A stretch of DNA of 64,000 nt from contig NW_003158134.1 in NCBI RefSeq assembly GCF_000003605.2, positions 1-64,000 of the forward strand, read 5' to 3'. Under the pieces are notes generated by a model. The model did no database searches. It worked only from the letters and a program-made list of their open reading frames with translations, and was not told the origin of the DNA. This DNA is from Saccoglossus kowalevskii. Its lineage: Eukaryota; Hemichordata; Enteropneusta; Harrimaniidae. The translations under genes were made by a program, and so were the position numbers. Of this stretch, positions 41,140 through 55,040 are shown in pieces; positions within the stretch are counted from its first letter, which is position 1, and every line of letters starts with the position of its first letter.

Positions 41140-42884
41140 TGTGTTACTCACTTGAGTACTTACCATTGTGTTACTCACTTGATATAGGTGCATGTTGTGT
41201 CACTCACTTGAGTACTTACCATTGTGTCACTCACATGAGATAGGTGCATGTTGTGTCACTCACATGAGATAGGTGGATGTTGTGTCACTCACTTGATACA
41301 GGTGCATGTTGTGTCACTCACTTGATATAGGTGCATGTTGTGTCACTCACCTGAGATAGGTGCATGTTGTGTCACTCACTTGAGTACTTACCATTGTGTC
41401 ACTCACATGAGATAGGTGCATTTTGTGTCACTCACATGAGATAGGTGCATGTTGTGTCACTCACTTGATATAGGTGCATGTTGTGTCACTCACTAGAGTA
41501 CTTACCATTGTGTCACTCACATGAGATAGGTGCATGTTGTGTCACTCACATGAAAGAGGTGCATGTTGTGTCACTCACATGAGATAGGTGCATGTTGTGT
41601 CACTCACATGAGATAGGTGCATGTTGTGTCACTCACATGAGATAGGTGCATGTTGTGTCACTCACTTGATATAGGTGCATGTTGTGTCACCCACTTGATA
41701 TAGGTGCATGTTGTGTCACTCACATGAGATAGATGCATGTTGTGTCACTCACTTGATATAGGTGCATGTTGTGTCACTCACATGATATAGGTGCATGTTG
41801 TGTCACTCACATGAGATAGATGCATGTTGTGTCACTCACTTGATATAGGTGCATGTTGTGTCACTCACATGAGATAGGTGCATTTTGTGTCACTCACTTG
41901 ATATAGGTGCATGATGTGTTACTCACTTGAGTACTTACCATTGTGTCACTCACTTGATATAGGTGCATGTTGTGTCACTCACTTGAGTACTTACCATTGT
42001 GTCACTCACATGAGATAGATGCATGTTGTGTCACTCACATGAGATAGGTGGATGTTGTGTCACTCACTTGATATAGGTGCATGTTGTGTCACTCACTTGA
42101 TATAGGTGCATGTTGTGTCACTCACATGAGATAGGTGCATGTTGTGTCACTCACTTGAGTACTTACCATTGTGTCACTCACATGAGATAGGTGCATTTTG
42201 TGTCACTCACATGATATAGGTGCATGTTGTGTTACTCACTTGATATAGGTGCATGTTGTGTCACTCACTTGATACAGGTGCATGTTGTGTCACTCACTAG
42301 AGTACTTACCATTGTGTCACTCACATGAGATAGGTGCATGTTGTTTCACTCACTTGAGATAGGTGCATGTTGTTTCACTAACTTGAGATAGGTGCATGTT
42401 GTGTCACTCACTTGATATAGGTGCATGTTGTGTCACTCACTTGATATATTTGCATGTTGTGTTACTTGAGATAGGTGCATGTTGTGTTACTCACTTGATA
42501 TAGGTGCATGTTGTGTCACTCACTTGAGTACTTACCATTGTGTCACTCACATGAGATAGGTGCATGTTGTGTTACTCACTTGAGATAGGTGCATGTTGTG
42601 TTACTCACTTGATATAGGTGCATGTTGTGTTACTCACTTGATATAGGTGCATGTTGTGTTACTCACTTGAGATAGGTGCATGTTGTGTTACTCACTTGAT
42701 ATAGGTGCATGTTGTGTTACGCACTTGAGATAGGTGCATGTTGTGTCACTCACTTGAGTACTTACCATTGTGTCACTCACATGAGATAGGTGCATGTTGT
42801 GTCACTCACATGAGATAGGTGCATGTTGTGTCACTCACATGAGATAGGTGCATTTTGTGTCACTCACTTGATATAGGTGCATGA
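41140..42884 (+). repeat. 1,745-bp tandem duplication, copy 1
   Basis: Five private variants occur twice with a step of exactly 1,745 bp: acttgataca (41291/43036), a cacctgagat unit close by, tgaaagaggt (41551/43296), gatagatgcatg after catgatatagg, and ttgatatatttgcatg (42441/44186). The last is followed in both copies by a unit that lost tcac (gtgttacttgagata). Within the copy the chain gcattttgtg, ttgatata, gcatgatgtgtta, S occurs at 41881 and returns at 42851, and in copy 2 at about 43626. At its start a unit reads gcatgtgttactc, three bases short. A large recent tandem duplication is the simplest explanation. Confidence 0.9.
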
Positions 42885-44340
42885 TGTGTTACTCACTTGA
42901 GTACTTACCATTGTGTCACTCACTTGATATAGGTGCATGTTGTGTCACTCACTTGAGTACTTACCATTGTGTCACTCACATGAGATAGGTGCATGTTGTG
43001 TCACTCACATGAGATAGGTGGATGTTGTGTCACTCACTTGATACAGGTGCATGTTGTGTCACTCACTTGATATAGGTGCATGTTGTGTCACTCACCTGAG
43101 ATAGGTGCATGTTGTGTCACTCACTTGAGTACTTACCATTGTGTCACTCACATGAGATAGGTGCATTTTGTGTCACTCACATGAGATAGGTGCATGTTGT
43201 GTCACTCACTTGATATAGGTGCATGTTGTGTCACTCACTAGAGTACTTACCATTGTGTCACTCACATGAGATAGGTGCATGTTGTGTCACTCACATGAAA
43301 GAGGTGCATGTTGTGTCACTCACATGAGATAGGTGCATGTTGTGTCACTCACATGAGATAGGTGCATGTTGTGTCACTCACATGAGATAGGTGCATGTTG
43401 TGTCACTCACTTGATATAGGTGCATGTTGTGTCACCCACTTGATATAGGTGCATGTTGTGTCACTCACATGAGATAGATGCATGTTGTGTCACTCACTTG
43501 ATATAGGTGCATGTTGTGTCACTCACATGATATAGGTGCATGTTGTGTCACTCACATGAGATAGATGCATGTTGTGTCACTCACTTGATATAGGTGCATG
43601 TTGTGTCACTCACATGAGATAGGTGCATTTTGTGTCACTCACTTGATATAGGTGCATGATGTGTTACTCACTTGAGTACTTACCATTGTGTCACTCACTT
43701 GATATAGGTGCATGTTGTGTCACTCACTTGAGTACTTACCATTGTGTCACTCACATGAGATAGATGCATGTTGTGTCACTCACATGAGATAGGTGGATGT
43801 TGTGTCACTCACTTGATATAGGTGCATGTTGTGTCACTCACTTGATATAGGTGCATGTTGTGTCACTCACATGAGATAGGTGCATGTTGTGTCACTCACT
43901 TGAGTACTTACCATTGTGTCACTCACATGAGATAGGTGCATTTTGTGTCACTCACATGATATAGGTGCATGTTGTGTTACTCACTTGATATAGGTGCATG
44001 TTGTGTCACTCACTTGATACAGGTGCATGTTGTGTCACTCACTAGAGTACTTACCATTGTGTCACTCACATGAGATAGGTGCATGTTGTTTCACTCACTT
44101 GAGATAGGTGCATGTTGTTTCACTAACTTGAGATAGGTGCATGTTGTGTCACTCACTTGATATAGGTGCATGTTGTGTCACTCACTTGATATATTTGCAT
44201 GTTGTGTTACTTGAGATAGGTGCATGTTGTGTTACTCACTTGATATAGGTGCATGTTGTGTCACTCACTTGAGTACTTACCATTGTGTCACTCACATGAG
44301 ATAGGTGCATGTTGTGTTACTCACTTGAGATAGGTGCATG
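42885..44340 (+). repeat. 1,745-bp tandem duplication, copy 2
   Basis: This is the second round of the segment, still colinear with copy 1 from 42885 to about 44340. There copy 1 continues with ttactcac-ttgatata units while this copy turns to tcactcac-atgagata. The private variants are listed under copy 1. Few other differences are visible, so the event is young relative to the other pairs. The chain gcattttgtg, gcatgatgtgtta, S also stands at 63921, the right end of the window, at offset 21,069 from 42852. Confidence 0.88.
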
Positions 44341-46720
44341 TTGTGTCACTCACATGAGATAGGTGCATGTTGTGTCACTCACATGAGATAGGTGCATGTT
44401 GTGTCACTCACTTGATATAGGTGCATGTTGTGTCACTCACTTGAGATAGGTGCATGTTGTGTCACCCACTTGAGATAGGTGCATGTTGTGTCACCCACTT
44501 GAGATAGGTGCGTGTTGTGTCACTCACTTGACATAGGTGCATGTTGTGTCACCCACTTGAGATAGGTGCATGTTGTGTCACCCACTTGAGATAGATGCAT
44601 GTTGTGTTACTCACTTGATATTGGTGCATGTTGTGTCACTCACTTGATATAGGTGCATGTTGTGTTACTCACTTGATATAGGTGAATGTTGTGTCACTCA
44701 CTTGATATAGGTGCATGTTGTGTCACTCACTTGAGTACTTACCATTGTGTCACTCACTTGAGATAGATGCATGTTGTGTCACTCACTTGATATAGGTGCA
44801 TGTTGTGTCACTCACTTAATATAGGTGAATGTTGTGTCACTCACTAGAGTACTTACCATTGTGTCACTCACATGATATAGATGCATGTTGTTTCACTCAC
44901 TTGAGATAGGTGCATGTTGTGTCACTCACTTGATATAGGTGAATGTTGTGTTACTCACATGAGATAGGTGCATGTTGTGTCACTCACTTGAGTACTTACC
45001 ATTGTGTCACTCACTTGAGATAGATGCATGTTGTGTCACTCACTTGATATTGGTGCATGTTGTGTCACTCATTTGATATAGGTGCATGTTGTGTCACTCA
45101 CTTGAGTACTTACCATTGTGTCACTCACTTGAGATAGATGCATGTTGTGTTACTCACTTGATATAGGTGCATGTTTTGTCACTCACTTGATATAGGTGCA
45201 TGTTGTTTCACTCACTTGAGATAGGTGCGTGTTGTGTCACTCACTTGATATAGGTGCATGTTGTGTCACTCACTTGAAATAGGTGCATGTTGTGTCACTC
45301 ACATGAGATAGGTGCATGTTGTGTCACTCACATGAGATAGGTGCATGTTGTGTTACTCTCTTGATATAGGTGCATGTTGTGTCACTCACATGAGATAGGT
45401 GCATGTTGTGTCACTCACATGAGATAGGTGCATGTTGTGTCACTCACATGAGATAGGTGCATGTTGTGTTACTCACTTGATATAGGTGCATGTTGTGTCA
45501 CTCACTTGAGATAGGTGCATGTTGTGTCACTCACTTGATATAGGTGAATGTTGTGTTACTCACATGAGATAGGTGCATGTTGTGTCACTCACTTGAGTAC
45601 TTACCATTGTGTCACTCACTTGAGATAGATGCATGTTGTGTCACTCACTTGATATTGGTGCATGTTGTGTCACTCACTTGATATAGGTGCATGTTGTGTT
45701 ACTCACTTGATATAGGTGCATGTTGTGTCACTCACTAGAGTACTTACCATTGTGTCACTCACATGAGATAGATGCATGTTGTTTCACTCACTTGAGATAG
45801 GTGCATGTTGTGTCACTCACTTGATATAGGTGAATGTTGTGTTACTCACATGAGATAGGTGCATGTTGTGTCACTCACTTGAGTACTTACCATTGTGTCA
45901 CTCACTTGAGATAGATGCATGTTGTGTCACTCACTTGATATTGGTGCATGTTGTGTCACTCACTTGATATAGGTGCATGTTGTGTTACTCACTTGATATA
46001 GGTGCATGTTGTGTCACTCACTAGAGTACTTACCATTGTGTCACTCACATGAGATAGGTGCATGTTGTTTCACTCACTTGAGATAGGTGCGTGTTGTGTC
46101 ACTCACTTGATATAGGTGCATGTTATGTCACTCACTTGATATAGGTGAATGTTGTGTCACTCACTTGAGTACTTACCATTGTGTCACTCACTAGAGATAG
46201 ATGCATGTTGTGTTACTCACTTGATATAGGTGCATGTTGTGTCACTCACTTGAGTACTTACCATTGTGTCACTCACTTGAGATAGATGCATGTTGTGTTA
46301 CTCACTTGAGATAGGTGCATGTTGTGTCACTCACTTGATATAGGTGCATGTTGTGTCACTCACTTGAGTACATACCATTGTGTCACTCACTTGAGATAGA
46401 TGCATGTTGTGTCACTCACTTGATATAGGTGCATGTTGTGTCACTCACTAGAGTACTTACCATTGTGTCACTCACATGAGATAGGTGCATGTTGTTTCAC
46501 TCACTTGATATAGATGAATGTTGTGTCACTCACTTGAGTACTTACCATTGTGTCACTCACTTGAGATAGATGCATGTTGTGTCACTCACTTGATATAGGT
46601 GCATGTTGTGTCACTCACTAGAGTACTTACCATTGTGTAACTCACATGAGATAGGTGCATGTTGTTTCACTCACTTGATATAGGTGAATGTTGTGTCACT
46701 CACTTGAGTACTTACCATTG
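44341..46720 (+). repeat. Domain II, first block: S-rich 85-bp trimers
   Basis: After a short transition and cassette delta (44440-44790) the grammar changes. S units become frequent, the unit after S is usually ttgagatagatgcatg rather than atgagataggtg, and trimers of S (27) plus two 29-bp units give an 85-bp period. Diagnostic variants are gttgtttcactcac, gatattggtg, gtgaatgttg and gagatagatgcatg. A piece of about 605 bp (roughly 45120-45720), partly of domain-I type (acttgaaatagg, tactctcttg, A units), is present here but absent from the related block at 57 kb. The right edge at about 46720 is sharp: A units return at once. Confidence 0.85.
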
Positions 46721-46745
46721 TGTCACTCACATGAGATAGGTGCAT
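46021..46745 (+). repeat. Cassette epsilon, copy 1
   Basis: The chain is ctagag-S, gttgtttcac, gcgtgttg, gtgaatg, S, cactagagatagatg (46187), S, D, S, then ctagag-S, tagatgaatg, S, ctagag-S, gtgtaactcac (cattgtgtaa at 46631). It recurs at 55041, 57435 and 60338. The offset to the 55 kb copy is 9,020 at the start, at 46187 and at gtgtaactc. One S unit here has gagtacataccattg, not seen in the others. Confidence 0.88.
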
Positions 46746-49369
46746 GTTGTGTCACTCACATGAGATAGGTGCATGTTGTGTCACTCACTTGATATAGGTG
46801 CATGTTGTGTTACTCACTTGAGTACTTACCATTGTGTCACTCACATGAGATAGGTGCATGTTGTGTCACTCACTTGAGATAGGTGCATGTTGTGTCACTC
46901 ACTTGAGTACTTACCATTGTGCCACTCACATGAGATAGGTGCATGTTGTGTCACTCACATGAGATAGGTGCATGTTGTGTCACTCACATGAGATAGGTGC
47001 ATGTTGTGTCACTCACTTGATATAGGTGCATGTTGTGTCACTCACTAGAGTACTTACCATTGTGTCACTCACATGAGATAGGTGCATGTTGTGTCACTCA
47101 CTTGAGATAGGTGCATGTTGTGTCACTCACTTGAGATAGGTGCATGTTGTGTCACTCACTTGAGTACTTACCATTGTGTCACTCACATGAGATAGGTGCA
47201 TGTTGTGTCACTCACATGAGATAGGTGCATGTTGTGTCACTCACATGAGATAGGTGCATGTTGTGTCACTCACATGAGATAGGTGCATGTTGTGTCACTC
47301 ACTTGATATAGGTGCATGTTGTGTCACTCACTAGAGTACTTACCATTGTGTCACTCACATGAGATAGGTGCATGTTGTGTCACTCACTTGAGATAGGTGC
47401 ATGTTGTGTCACTCACTTGAGATAGGTGCATGTTGTGTCACTCACTTGAGTACTTACCATTGTGTCACTCACATGAGATAGGTGCATGTTGTGTCACTCA
47501 CATGAGATAGGTGCATGTTGTGTCACTCACATGAGATAGGTGCATGTTGTGTCACTCACATGAGATAGGTACATGTTGTGTCACTCACTTGAGATAGATG
47601 CATGTTGTGTCACTCACTTGATATAGGTGCATGTTGTGTTACTCACTTGAGTACTTACCATTGTGTCACTCACATGAGATAGGTGCATGTTGTGTCACTC
47701 ACTTGAGATAGGTGCATGTTGTGTCACTCACTTGAGTACTTACCATTGTGCCACTCACATGAGATAGGTGCATGTTGTGTCACTCACATGAGATAGGTGC
47801 ATGTTGTGTCACTCACATGAGATAGGTGCATGTTGTGTCACTCACTTGATATAGGTGCATGTTGTGTCACTCACTTGAGATAGGTGCATGTTGTGTCACT
47901 CACATGAGATAGGTGCATGTTGTGTCACTCACTTGAGATAGGTGCATGTTGTGTCACTCACATGAGATAGGTGCATGTTGTGTCACTCACATGAGATAGG
48001 TAAATGTTGTGTCACTCACTTGATATAGGTGCATGTTGTGTCACTCACTTGAGATAGGTGCATGTTGTGTCACTCACATGAGATAGGTGCATGTTGTGTC
48101 ACTCACATGAGATAGGTGCATGTTGTGTCACTCACATGAGATAGGTGCATGTTGTGTCACTCACTTGAGATAGATGCATGTTGTGTCACACACTTGATAT
48201 AGGTGCATGTTGTGTCACTCACTTGAGATAGGTGCATGTTGTGTCACTCACTAGAGTACTTACCATTGTGTCACTCACATGAGATAGGTGCATGTTGTGT
48301 CACTCACATGAGATAGGTGCATGTTGTGTCACTCACATGAGATAGGTGCATGTTGTATTACTCACTTGATATAGGTGCATGTTGTGTCACCCACTTGATA
48401 TAGGTGCATGTTGTGTCACTCACATGAGATAGATGCATGATGTGTCACTCACTTGATATAGGTGCATGTTGTGTCACTCACATGAGATAGGTGCATGTTG
48501 TGTCACTCATATGAGATAGGTGCATGTTGTGTCACTCACATGAGATAGGTGCATGTTGTGTGTTACTCACTTGATATAGGTGCATGTTGTGTCACTCACT
48601 TGAGATAGGTGCATGTTGTGTCACTCACATGAGATAGGTGCATGTTGTGTCACTCACATGAGATAGGTGCATGTTGTGTTACTCACTTGATATAGGTGCA
48701 TGTTGTGTCACTCACTTGAGATAGGTGCATGTTGTGTCACTCACATGAGATAGGTGCATGTTGTGTCACTCACTTGAGATAGGTGCATGTTGTGTTACTC
48801 ACTTGATATAGGTGCATGTTGTGTTACTCACTTGATATAGGTGCATGTTGTGTTACTCACTTGATATAGGTGCATGTTGTGTTACTCAATTGAGATAGGT
48901 GCATGTTGTGTTACTCACTTGATATAGGTGCATGTTGTGTTACTCACTTGAGATAGGTGCATGTTGTGTCACTCACTTGAGTACTTACCATTGTGTCACT
49001 CACATGAGATAGGTGCATGTTGTGTCACTCACATGAGATAGGTGCATGTTGTGCCACTCACATGAGATAGGTGCATGTTGTGTCACTCACTTGATATAGG
49101 TGCATGTTGTGTTACTCACTTGAGTACTTACCATTGTGTCACTCACATGAGATAGGTGCATGTTGTGTCACCCACTTGAGATAGGTGCATGTTGTGTCAC
49201 TCACTTGAGTACTTACCATTGTGCCACTCACATGAGATAGGTGCATGTTGTGTCACTCACATGAGATAGGTGCATGTTGTGTCACTCACATGAGATAGGT
49301 GCATGTTGTGTCACTCACTTGATATAGGTGCATGTTGTGTCACTCACTAGAGTACTTACCATTGTGTCA

Positions 49370-50405
49370 CTCACATGAGATAGGTGCATGTTGTGTCACT
49401 CACTTGATATAGGTGCATGTTGTGTCACTCACTTGAGATAGGTGCATGTTGTGTCACTCACATGAGATAGGTGCATGTTGTGTCACTCACATGAGATAGG
49501 TGCATGTTGTGTTACTCACTTGATATAGGTGCATGTTGTGTCACTCACTTGAGATAGGTGCATGTTGTGTCACTCACATGAGATAGGTGCATGTCGTGTC
49601 ATTCACATGAGATAGGTGCATGTTGTGTCACTCACATGAGATCGGTGCATGTTGTGTCACTCACTTGATATAGGTGCATGTTGTGTCACTCACTTGAGAT
49701 AGGTGCATGTTGTGTCACTCACATGAGATAGGTGCATGTTGTGTCACTCACTTGAGATAGGTGCATGTTGTGTCACTCACATGAGATAGGTGCATGTTGT
49801 GTCACTCACATGAGATAGGTGCATGTTGTGTCACTCACTTGAGATTGATGCATGTTGTGTCACACACTTGATATAGGTGCATGTTGTGTCACTCACTTGA
49901 GATAGGTGCATGTTGTGTCACTCACATGAGATAGGTGCATGTTGTGTCACTCACATGAGATAGGTGCATGTTGTGTCACTCACATGAGATAGGTGCATGT
50001 TGTGTCACTCAAATGAGATAGGTGCATGTTGTGTCACTCACTTGAGATAGATGCATGTTGTGTCACTCACTTGATATAGGTGCATGTTGTGTCACTCACT
50101 AGAGTACTTACCATTGTGTCACTCACATGAGATAGGTGCATGTTGTGTCACTCACATGAGATAGTTGCATGTTGTGTCACTCACATGAGATAGGTGCATG
50201 TAGTATTACTCACTTGATATAGGTGCATGTTGTGTCACCCACTTGATATAGGTGCATGTTGTGTCACTCACATGAGATAGATGCATGATGTGTCACTCAC
50301 TTGATATAGGTGCATGTTGTGTCACTCACATGAGATAGGTGCATGTTGTGCCACTCACATGAGATAGGTGCATGTTGTGTCACTCACATGAGATAGGTGC
50401 ACGTT
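49370..50405 (+). repeat. Copy pair with 25.9 kb, right member
   Basis: This is the partner of 25850-27030; it shares atgtcgtgtcattcac (49591) and gcatgtagtatt (50196) and lacks five 29-bp units in the middle. It has its own ttgagattgatgc change near 49841. Its right part is duplicated again at 50720-51090. Confidence 0.86.
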
Positions 50406-51090
50406 GTGTCACTCACATGAGATAGGTGCATGTTGTGTCACTCACTTGATATAGATGCATGTTGTGTCACTCACTAGAGTACTTACCATTGTGTCACTCA
50501 CATGAGATAGGTGCATGTTGTGTCACTCACTTGAGATAGGTGCATGTTGTGTCACTCACTTGAGATAGGTGCATGTTGTGTCACTCACTTGAGTACTTAC
50601 CATTGTGTCACTCACATGAGATAGGTGCATGTTGTGTCACTCACATGAGATAGGTGCATGTTGTGTCACTCACATGAGATAGGTGCATGTTGTGTCACTC
50701 ACATGAGATAGGTGCATGTTGTGTCACTCACTTGAGATAGATGCATGTTGTGTCACTCACTTGATATAGGTGCATGTTGTGTCACTCACTAGAGTACTTA
50801 CCATTGTGTCACTCACATGAGATAGGTGCATGTTGTGTCACTCACATGAGATAGTTGCATGTTGTGTCACTCACATGAGATAGGTGCATGTAGTATTACT
50901 CACTTGATATAGGTGCATGTTGTGTCACCCACTTGATATAGGTGCATGTTGTGTCACTCACATGAGATAGATGCATGATGTGTCACTCACTTGATATAGG
51001 TGCATGTTGTGTCACTCACATGAGATAGGTGCATGTTGTGTCACTCACATGAGATAGGTGCATGTTGTGTCACTCACATGAGATAGGTGC
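50030..51090 (+). repeat. 690-bp tandem duplication containing cassette gamma
   Basis: The stretch gatagatgcatg, C, ctagag-S, A, gatagttgcatg, A, gcatgtagtatt, tcacccac, gatagatgcatgatg lies at about 50030-50400 and again at 50720-51090. The step is 690 bp at ctagag (50099/50789) and gtagtatt (50196/50886). The step equals 24 units (21 of 29 bp, three of 27 bp). The single-copy relative at 26724-26830 shows this doubling is local. Confidence 0.86.
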
Positions 51091-52599
51091 ATGTTGTGTT
51101 ACTCACTTGATATAGGTGCATGTTGTGTCACTCACTTGAGATAGGTGCATGTTGTGTCACTCACATGAGATAGGTGCATGTTGTGTCACTCACATGAGAT
51201 AGGTGCATGTTGTGTTACTCACTTGATATAGGTGCATGTTGTGTCACTCACTTGAGATAGGTGCATGTTGTGTCACTCACATGAGATAGGTGCATGTTGT
51301 GTCACTCACTTGAGATAGGTGCATGTTGTGTTACTCACTTGATATAGGTGCATGTTGTGTTACTCACTTGATATAGGTGCATGTTGTGTTACTCACTTGA
51401 TATAGGTGCATGTTGTGTTACTCACTTGAGATAGGTGCATGTTGTGTCACTCACTTGAGTACTTACCATTGTGTCACTCACATGAGATAGGTGCATGTTG
51501 TGTCACTCACATGAGATAGGTGCATGTTGTGTCACTCACATGAGATAGGTGCATGTTGTGTCACTCACTTGATATAGGTGCATGTTGTGTTACTCACTTG
51601 AGTACTTACCATTGTGTCACTCACATGAGATAGGTGCATGTTGTGTCACTCACATGAGATAGGTGCATGTTGTGTCACTCACTTGATATAGGTGCATGTT
51701 GTGTCACTCACTTGATATAGGTGCATGTTGTGTCGCTCACTTGATATAGGTGCATGTTGTGTTACTCACTTGAGATAGGTGCATGTTGTGTTACTCACTT
51801 GATATAGGTGCATGTTGTGTCACTTACTTGAGTACTTACCATTGTGTCACTCACATGAGATAGGTGCATGTTGTGTTACTCACTTGAGCTAGGTGCATGT
51901 TGTGTTACTCACTTGATATAGGTGCATGTTGTGTTACTCACTTGATATAGGTGCATGTTGTGTTACTCACTTGAGATAGGTGCATGTTGTGTTACTCACT
52001 TGATATAGGTGCATGTTGTGTTACTCACTTGAGATAGGTGCATGTTGTGTCACTCACTTGAGTACTTACCATTGTGTCACTCACATGAGATAGGTGCATG
52101 TTGTGTCACTCACATGAGATATGTGCATGTTGTGTCACTCACTTGATATAGGTGCATGTTGTGTTACTCACATGAGATAGGTGCATGTTGTGTTACTCAC
52201 ATGAGATAGGTGCATGTTGTGTCACTCACATGAGATAGGTGCATGTTGTGTCACTCACATGAGATAGGTGCATGTTGTGTTACTCACTTGATATAGGTGC
52301 ATGTTGTGTCACCCACTTGATATAGGTGCATGTTGTGTCACTCACATGAGATAGATGCATGTTGTGTCACTCACTTGATATAGGTGCATGTTGTGTCACT
52401 CACATGAGATAGGTGCATGTTGTGTTACTCACTTGATATAGGTGCATGTTGTGTCACTCACTTGAGATAGGTGCATGTTGTGTCACTCACATGAGATAGG
52501 TGCATGTTGTGTCACTCACATGAGATAGGTGCATGTTGTGTCACTCACATGAGATAGGTGCATGTTGTGTCACTCACATGAGATAGGTGCATGTTGTGT

Positions 52600-53500
52600 C
52601 ACTCACTTGAGATAGATGCATGTTGTGTCACTCACTTGATATAGGTGCATGTTGTGTCACTCACTTGAGTACTTACCATTGTGTCACTCACATGAGATAG
52701 GTGCATGTTGTGTCACTTACATGAGATAGGTGCATGTTGTGTCACTCACATGAGATAGGTGCATGTTGTGTCACTCACATGAGATCGGTGCATGTTGTGT
52801 CACTCACTTGATATAGGTACATGTTGTGTCACTCACTTGAGATAGGTGCATGTTGTGTCACTCACATGAGATAGGTGCATGTTGTGTCACTCACTTCAGA
52901 TAGGTGCATGTTGTGTCACTCACATGAGATAGGTGAATGTTGTGTCACTCACATGAGATAGGTGCATGTTGTGTCACTCACTTGATATAGGTGCATGTTG
53001 TGTCACTCACTTGAGATAGATGCATGTTGTGTCACACACTTGATATAGGTGCATGTTGTGTCACTCACTTGAGTACTTACCATTGTGTCACTCACATGAG
53101 ATAGGTGCATGTTGTGTTACTCACTTGAGTACTTACCATTGTGTCACTCACATGAGATAGGTGCATGTTGTGTCACTCACATGAGATAGGTGCATGTTGT
53201 GTCACTCACTTGATATAGGTGCATGTTGTGTCACTCACTTGATATAGGTGCATGTTGTGTCACTCACTAGAGTACTTACCATTGTGTCACTCACATGAGA
53301 TAGGTGCCCTGTTGTGTCACCCACTTGAGTACTTACCATTGTGTCACTCACATGAGATAGGTGCATGTTGTGTCACTCACTTGAGTACTTACCATTGTGT
53401 CACTCACATGAGATAGGTGCATGTTGTGTCACTCACATGAGATAGGTGCATGTTGTGTCACTCACTTGAGTACTTACCATTGTGTCACTCACATGAGATA
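52600..53500 (+). repeat. Cassette beta (ccctg type), copy 4
   Basis: gatcggtg (52783) and gccctgttg (53306) are 523 bp apart, as in copies 1 and 2, and the same ggtacatg, cttcagatagg, gtgaatg and tcacacac variants lie between them. The nearest relatives lie 32-42 kb away, so this is a long-distance transfer of at least 0.8 kb with near-perfect register. Confidence 0.86.
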
Positions 53501-55040
53501 GGTGCATGTTGTGTCACTCACATGAGATAGGTGCATGTTGTGTCACTCACTTGATATAGGTGCATGTTGTGTCACTCACTTGATATAGGTGCATGTTGTG
53601 TTACTCACTTGAGTACTTACCATTGTGTCACTCACATGAGATAGGTGCGTGTTGTGTCACTCACTTGAGATAGGTGCATGTTGTGTCACTCACTTGAGTA
53701 CTTACCATTGTGCCACTCACATGAGATAGGTGCATGTTGTGTCACTCACATGAGATAGGTGCATGTTGTGTCACTCACATGAGATAGGTGCATGTTGTGT
53801 CACTCACTTGATATAGGTGCATGTTGTGTCACTCACTAGAGTACTTACCATTGTGTCACTCACATGAGATAGGTGCATGTTGTGTCACTCACTTGAGATA
53901 GGTGCATGTTGTGTCACTCACTTGAGATAGGTGCATGTTGTGTCACTCACTTGAGTACTTACCATTGTGTCACTCACATGAGATAGGTGCATGTTGTGTC
54001 ACTCACATACGATAGGTGCATGTTGTGTCACTCACATGAGATAGGTGCATGTTGTGTCACTCACATGAGATAGGTGCATGTTGTGTCACTCACTTGAGAT
54101 AGATGCATGTTGTGTCACTCACTTGATATAGGTGCATGTTGTGTCACTCACTAGAGTACTTACCATTCTGTCACTCACATGAGATAGGTGCATGTTGTGT
54201 CACTCACATGAGATAGGTGCATGTTGTGTCACTCACATGAGATAGGTGCATGTTGTATTACTCACTTGATATAGGTGCATGTTGTGTCACCCACTTGATA
54301 TAGGTGCATGTTGTGTCACTCACATGAGATAGATGCATGATGTGTCACTCACTTGATATAGGTGCATGTTGTGTCACTCACATGAGATAGGTGCATGTTG
54401 TGTCACTCACATGAGATAGGTGCATGTTGTGTCACTCACATGAGATAGGTGCATGTTGTGTTACTCACTTGATATAGGTGCATGTTGTGTTACTCACTTG
54501 ATATAGGTGCATGTTGTGTTACTCACTTGAGATAGGTGCATGTTGTGTTACTCACTTGATATAGGTGCATGTTGTGTTACTCACTTGAGATAGGTGCATG
54601 TTGTGTCACTCACTTGAGTACTTAACATTGTGTCACTCACATGAGATAGGTGCATGTTGTGTCACTCACATGAGATAGGTGCATGTTGTGTCACTCACAT
54701 GAGATAGGTGCATGTTGTGTCACTCACTTGATATAGGTGCATGTTGTGTTACTCACTTGAGTACTTACCATTGTGTCACTCACATGAGATAGGTGCGTGT
54801 TGTGTCACTCACTTGAGATAGGTGCATGTTGTGTCACTCACTTGATATAGGTGAATGTGTGTTACTCACATGAGATAGGTGCATGTTGTGTCACTCACTT
54901 GAGTACTTACCATTGTGTCACTCACTTGAGAGAGATGCATGTTGTGTCACTCACTTGATATTGGTGCATGTTGTGTCACTCACTTGATATAGGTGCATGT
55001 TGTGTTACTCACTTGATATAGGTGCATGTTGTGTCACTCA

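Larger units (their letters stand above)
46721..54840 (+). repeat. Domain I, second block
   Basis: The C/D-B-A-A order, T-rich modules (48790, 51330, 51890, 54465) and cassettes alpha-like, beta (52600-53500) and gamma (48251, 50099, 50789, 54151) return. gttgtttcac and the 85-bp trimers are absent. Between two domain-II blocks, this reads either as a domain-I segment inserted into domain II or as domain II duplicated across it. The 9,020-bp offset between the cassette epsilon copies spans exactly this block plus its flanks. Confidence 0.82.

Noticed and set aside
42445-44200. Octamer-like atttgcat near 42447 and 44192
   Set aside because: It is the same single variant unit seen in both copies of the 1,745-bp duplication, so there is one mutational origin and no regulatory context.
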